Program-made: the position numbers and the translations under genes
Source: Odiellus spinosus
Taxonomy: Eukaryota > Arthropoda > Arachnida > Opiliones > Phalangiidae
Reading direction: 5' to 3'
DNA: 64,000 nucleotides
Assembly (NCBI GenBank): GCA_963920705.1
Contig: OY987233.1
Span: 5,570,001-5,634,000 of the forward strand
The notes under the pieces: generated by a model
Told to the model about the DNA's origin: nothing
Database searches by the model: none
Seen by the model: only the letters and a program-made list of their open reading frames with translations
Part shown: piece after piece, positions 61,601-64,000 of the stretch
Numbering within the stretch: the stretch's first letter is position 1
Layout of the letters: every line of letters starts with the position of its first letter

Positions 61601-62205
61601 TAGAATACATACAAGGGTTTTAGTTTCAATTTCGGATAAAGGAAGTATAAAGCTATGGCCCAAGGTCAAATCTTGTTTGATGTTCTCTAAAATCAGCGCA
61701 AAAACGTTGGGAATCAAGATATCACGTGTTAGTATACTATTTTTTAGTTTTAATTTTATACTTCCTTTAAAAAGGACATGTTATGATCCAAAACCATAAT
61801 TTATAGTTAATAAATAAGTACTTTTAGTGGGTTAAGTAGCCAGGACAACGATAGCAAAATTGTGTTATCGTACCCAAGGAACGAACACACTACTTACGAA
61901 TACAAACCTAGAATTGACGTGAGTAGGCTTAATATCACTCAACACCTTTAGTGACATTTTGATAACGCGCGTTTGTGTAACAGGACATTGAATTGTTCAG
62001 CTACATCGGTGGATTCACCGGTGTTTGGCTTGGAGCATCCTTATTTTCGACATTTTTTCACTTCAAAAATATCGTTAACTTGGGTTTGGATCGATTCAGG
62101 AAACGAAACTCCATTAGGGAGATCAAACAGAAATCTTCGAGCGTTTCTAAACGAAATAACACTGAAAAATTGTCCTTAGACTCCGAACAATCGCGTGTTG
62201 AGTAA
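58628..62205 (+). CDS. DEG/ENaC (amiloride-sensitive) sodium channel subunit, complete
   Basis: Plasma-membrane cation channel subunit of the degenerin/pickpocket superfamily. Eleven exons: 58628-58803, 59160-59226, 59505-59638, 59740-59822, 59910-60103, 60621-60716, 60789-60912, 61025-61073, 61533-61595, 61840-61918 and 61984-62205. All are GT-AG and phases close at 428 residues. TM1 is at ~7-29, followed at once by PRNISFPAITICANNR, the family's FPxxTxC motif. The Cys-rich extracellular domain includes LLPKPYHTECHDY and CVQDCIH..QLCGC. TM2 carries GGFTGVWLGAS with the GAS selectivity filter at 372-374. The protein starts directly at TM1 and lacks the usual cytoplasmic His-Gly region. A stop codon precedes the ATG by one codon. 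The donor of exon 5 (ACA/GTAAAA) is weak but the phase demands it. A paralogue starts at 63354. Confidence 0.88.
59385..59478. repeat. family C MITE fragment in channel intron 2
   Basis: Contains GTCGTCGGCTAAGTGAC, TTTTAAAGGAACTCTA and CGCAGATAGTCCCATTAA, the right half of the TTAA family C element. Confidence 0.6.
61101..61516. mobile_element. TTAA MITE family B in channel intron 8
   Basis: Intact left end TTAAAGGGAGAATGCAACC. The right end breaks off after AATCACTTGT, and the splice acceptor of exon 9 (CATACACGCAG) follows 16 bases later. The inner palindrome with CAATGACATTGATCATGG is present. Confidence 0.85.
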
Positions 62206-63353
62206 AATGCGTTTTACCCTTTAAAGGCCATATCTGCTATGAAATTTGCCACTTTAAAATCATCTTCCCTTTTGTCGTCTGCTTTTGTAACAACTTTGGG
62301 GTCCCGATAAGCTGTTTATAGTTTCTAACAGGTGTTTGCATGGGCCCTTTCAATAACCGTAGATACCATATACAGAATTTAAATGTGTAATTGTTTCACC
62401 TCATAGCCAGGAATAGATAGTTATAAATTGAGAAATTAAGCATCGCCTACATAGGATTCGGGTATCAAGGGTTAAAACGTTCTCAGTTAACAAATCAGTT
62501 CTTGAGTTAAATATATATATATTATCTTCTATGTCAATTACCCGTGAGAGTTTTCACAGACAAACTCGGTTTATTTTGAGCAAACGTTTCAAGTTCTCGT
62601 TAAGCACAACCCTTAATAACAGTACTTACGCTACAAAGTTGCAAACGACTTGGCAACCATATACAAGAATCAATGAAATTCGATCATGCATTCAACTAGT
62701 AGAACTCCCTCTTAAGCCTTGATGTTTTTGAAAACCATATATGTCTGCCCCATGGATCATCAATATATATTTTAGTTAATGACATGGTCTCTTTGTTTGA
62801 ACAAAATAACACCTGGATAATATCCGATAATTCGCATCGTCTTTCACGGTAGTGAACTTTATTGTTGTACTAAAAGTAAAACATCATTATATGATTTAAA
62901 ATAGCTTTTTTTTTTTCTTTGATTTTATGTCCGAACAAAATTCAAACAATAAACCATCAAATTGTTAAACATTTGTTCATATTCTCATCATGCAGTACCA
63001 TTAGTATCGTTGTTTTCGAATACCATAAAATTAGTGAAAAGTGGCATAAGCGCGTTGAAGTCGTAGTGAATACCACCTAGAACCTAGGCACTTTGATCAT
63101 AAATGTACGTCCAAGGTTCTGAAAACGTTAAAATAGAATCATTCTCGTACTAGATTCAACTTACTATCTTAATCATTCTATTCTTAAACACCACCGGATA
63201 GACTCCAGTCTTTGATTGGTCGGTAAAGCACTACATTAAAATAGAAGCCTATTGCTAAGCCTAAAAAGCTTCAAAAATTACTTTTTAATTGAAGTAATTT
63301 ATCAAAGATTGTGACAAATAAAAAACGCTGGAAAATTAAATATATCGAAACTA
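62206..63353. other. spacer between the two channel genes
   Basis: 62219-62300 is the left half of a family C MITE (TTAAAGGCCATATCTGC). A (TA)n run lies near 62512. The frame at 62531-62722 has no similarity I recognise and I do not call it. Confidence 0.45.
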
Positions 63354-63868
63354 ATGGAGCTGGTAATCAAAATTATTATGGTGATCATTTGCTTATCGGG
63401 TTGTTTGTACCAATTAAACAAATTCTTTACTATGTATTACGAATTCGAGACAAACGTACAGATATCGACGAAATATCCTCGTAATATAAGTTTTCCGGCT
63501 GTTACAGTTTGCGCCAATAACAGGTAGGGAATTACTGGTCAGTACTCTAATTAAGAAAATTACTATATGACTTGAAAATAATTTATTTTGCAAGGATCAT
63601 AAAGGAAAAGTTTTGCAGAATCCCTGAAAATAAACATGCTTGCAGTCATGAAGGCCTCGGGCGTTTGGTAATTTTTTTTTTTTTTTTTTTTTTTTATGTA
63701 CAAAATGAACCTCGTCTATGATTTGTTTGTCCAGAATATGAATATTGTTTGGTATTTGCAAATGGCCAATTATCAGGAAATTCTTCGTTCATCGCACAAT
63801 TACTTCAGTTATGGATTATTTTGGTTATGTATAGGTGCACCAATCTACCACAACGATGAGATTTGTGG
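63354..63868 (+). CDS. DEG/ENaC sodium channel subunit, second copy (5' part only)
   Basis: First three exons of a tandem paralogue: 63354-63523, 63595-63667 and 63735-63868, with the same phases as the complete gene and an identical exon 3 length (134 bases). The protein starts MELVIKIIMVIICLSGC at TM1 and continues into PRNISFPAVTVCANNR, then IIKEKFC and NMNIVWYLQ. The in-frame stop at 63312 and the absence of any AG between it and the ATG rule out an upstream coding exon, so the short N-terminus is real. The rest of the gene lies beyond the window. Confidence 0.85.
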
Positions 63869-63898
63869 GTCAGTATTTAAAAATCAAATAGATTGTAT

Positions 63899-64000
63899 CA
63901 AAACTGTATCACTTTATTCCATAAAAGTGAACAACGCCCGTAGCTTAATACTATTATCAAAGAGCCAGGTAAACGTACTAACCCATCACTTAAAAGTTAA
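63899..64000. mobile_element. MITE family A, copy 4, cut by the window end
   Basis: Starts CAAAACTGTATCACTTTATT and continues through CCATAAAAGTGAACAACG and GTAGCTTAATACTAT, as in the other copies. It lies in intron 3 of the second channel gene. Confidence 0.8.

Overview
The window looks like arthropod nuclear DNA, most likely arachnid. The genes are split by short GT-AG introns, the background is AT-rich, and palindromic DNA transposons and a non-LTR retrotransposon are abundant. The arachnid inference rests mainly on two cuticle proteins with a chitin-binding RR core of the 'SYTLTNPDG..RTV.Y.AGPDGFNA..DTNEPGTK' type. All gene models were spliced by hand; every multi-exon model closes in frame, and those from duplicated genes have matching intron phases.

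Left part (1-21 kb): two tandem four-exon carboxylesterases on the minus strand (337-2501, 8746-11893), then two tandem five-exon cuticle proteins on the minus strand (13246-14599, 19805-20613). A degenerate ubiquitin-like reading frame (16635-16910) lies between the cuticle genes. The spacers hold foldback elements and MITEs.

Middle (21-41 kb): an intronless DUF885 protein with an HExxxGHH motif (25802-27535), a 0.9-kb non-autonomous hAT element with a perfect 8-bp target duplication (27867-28779), an intronless class III alcohol dehydrogenase on the minus strand (28976-30115), and a complete GC-rich LINE with a perfect 14-bp target duplication (30532-35895). Next is a BED-finger hAT transposase-like gene (37481-39661) that has lost the catalytic Glu and sits between decayed inverted repeats (36249-40858).

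Right part (41-64 kb): a five-exon CRAL-TRIO (alpha-tocopherol-transfer-like) gene, about 9 kb rich in distinct minisatellites (43.0-51.7 kb), a six-exon TPD52-family gene on the minus strand with transposons in three introns, and two tandem DEG/ENaC channel genes. The first channel gene is complete (11 exons); the second runs off the window end.

The genes do not form a pathway. They are housekeeping or lineage-expanded families (detoxification, cuticle, lipid transport, ion channels) in a transposon-rich setting. The most notable points are TTAA-flanked MITE families sharing a TTAAAGG end, two MITE families with 7-bp target duplications, insertions right beside splice sites, a dead hAT transposase with an intact reading frame, and DEG/ENaC proteins without the usual cytoplasmic N-terminus.
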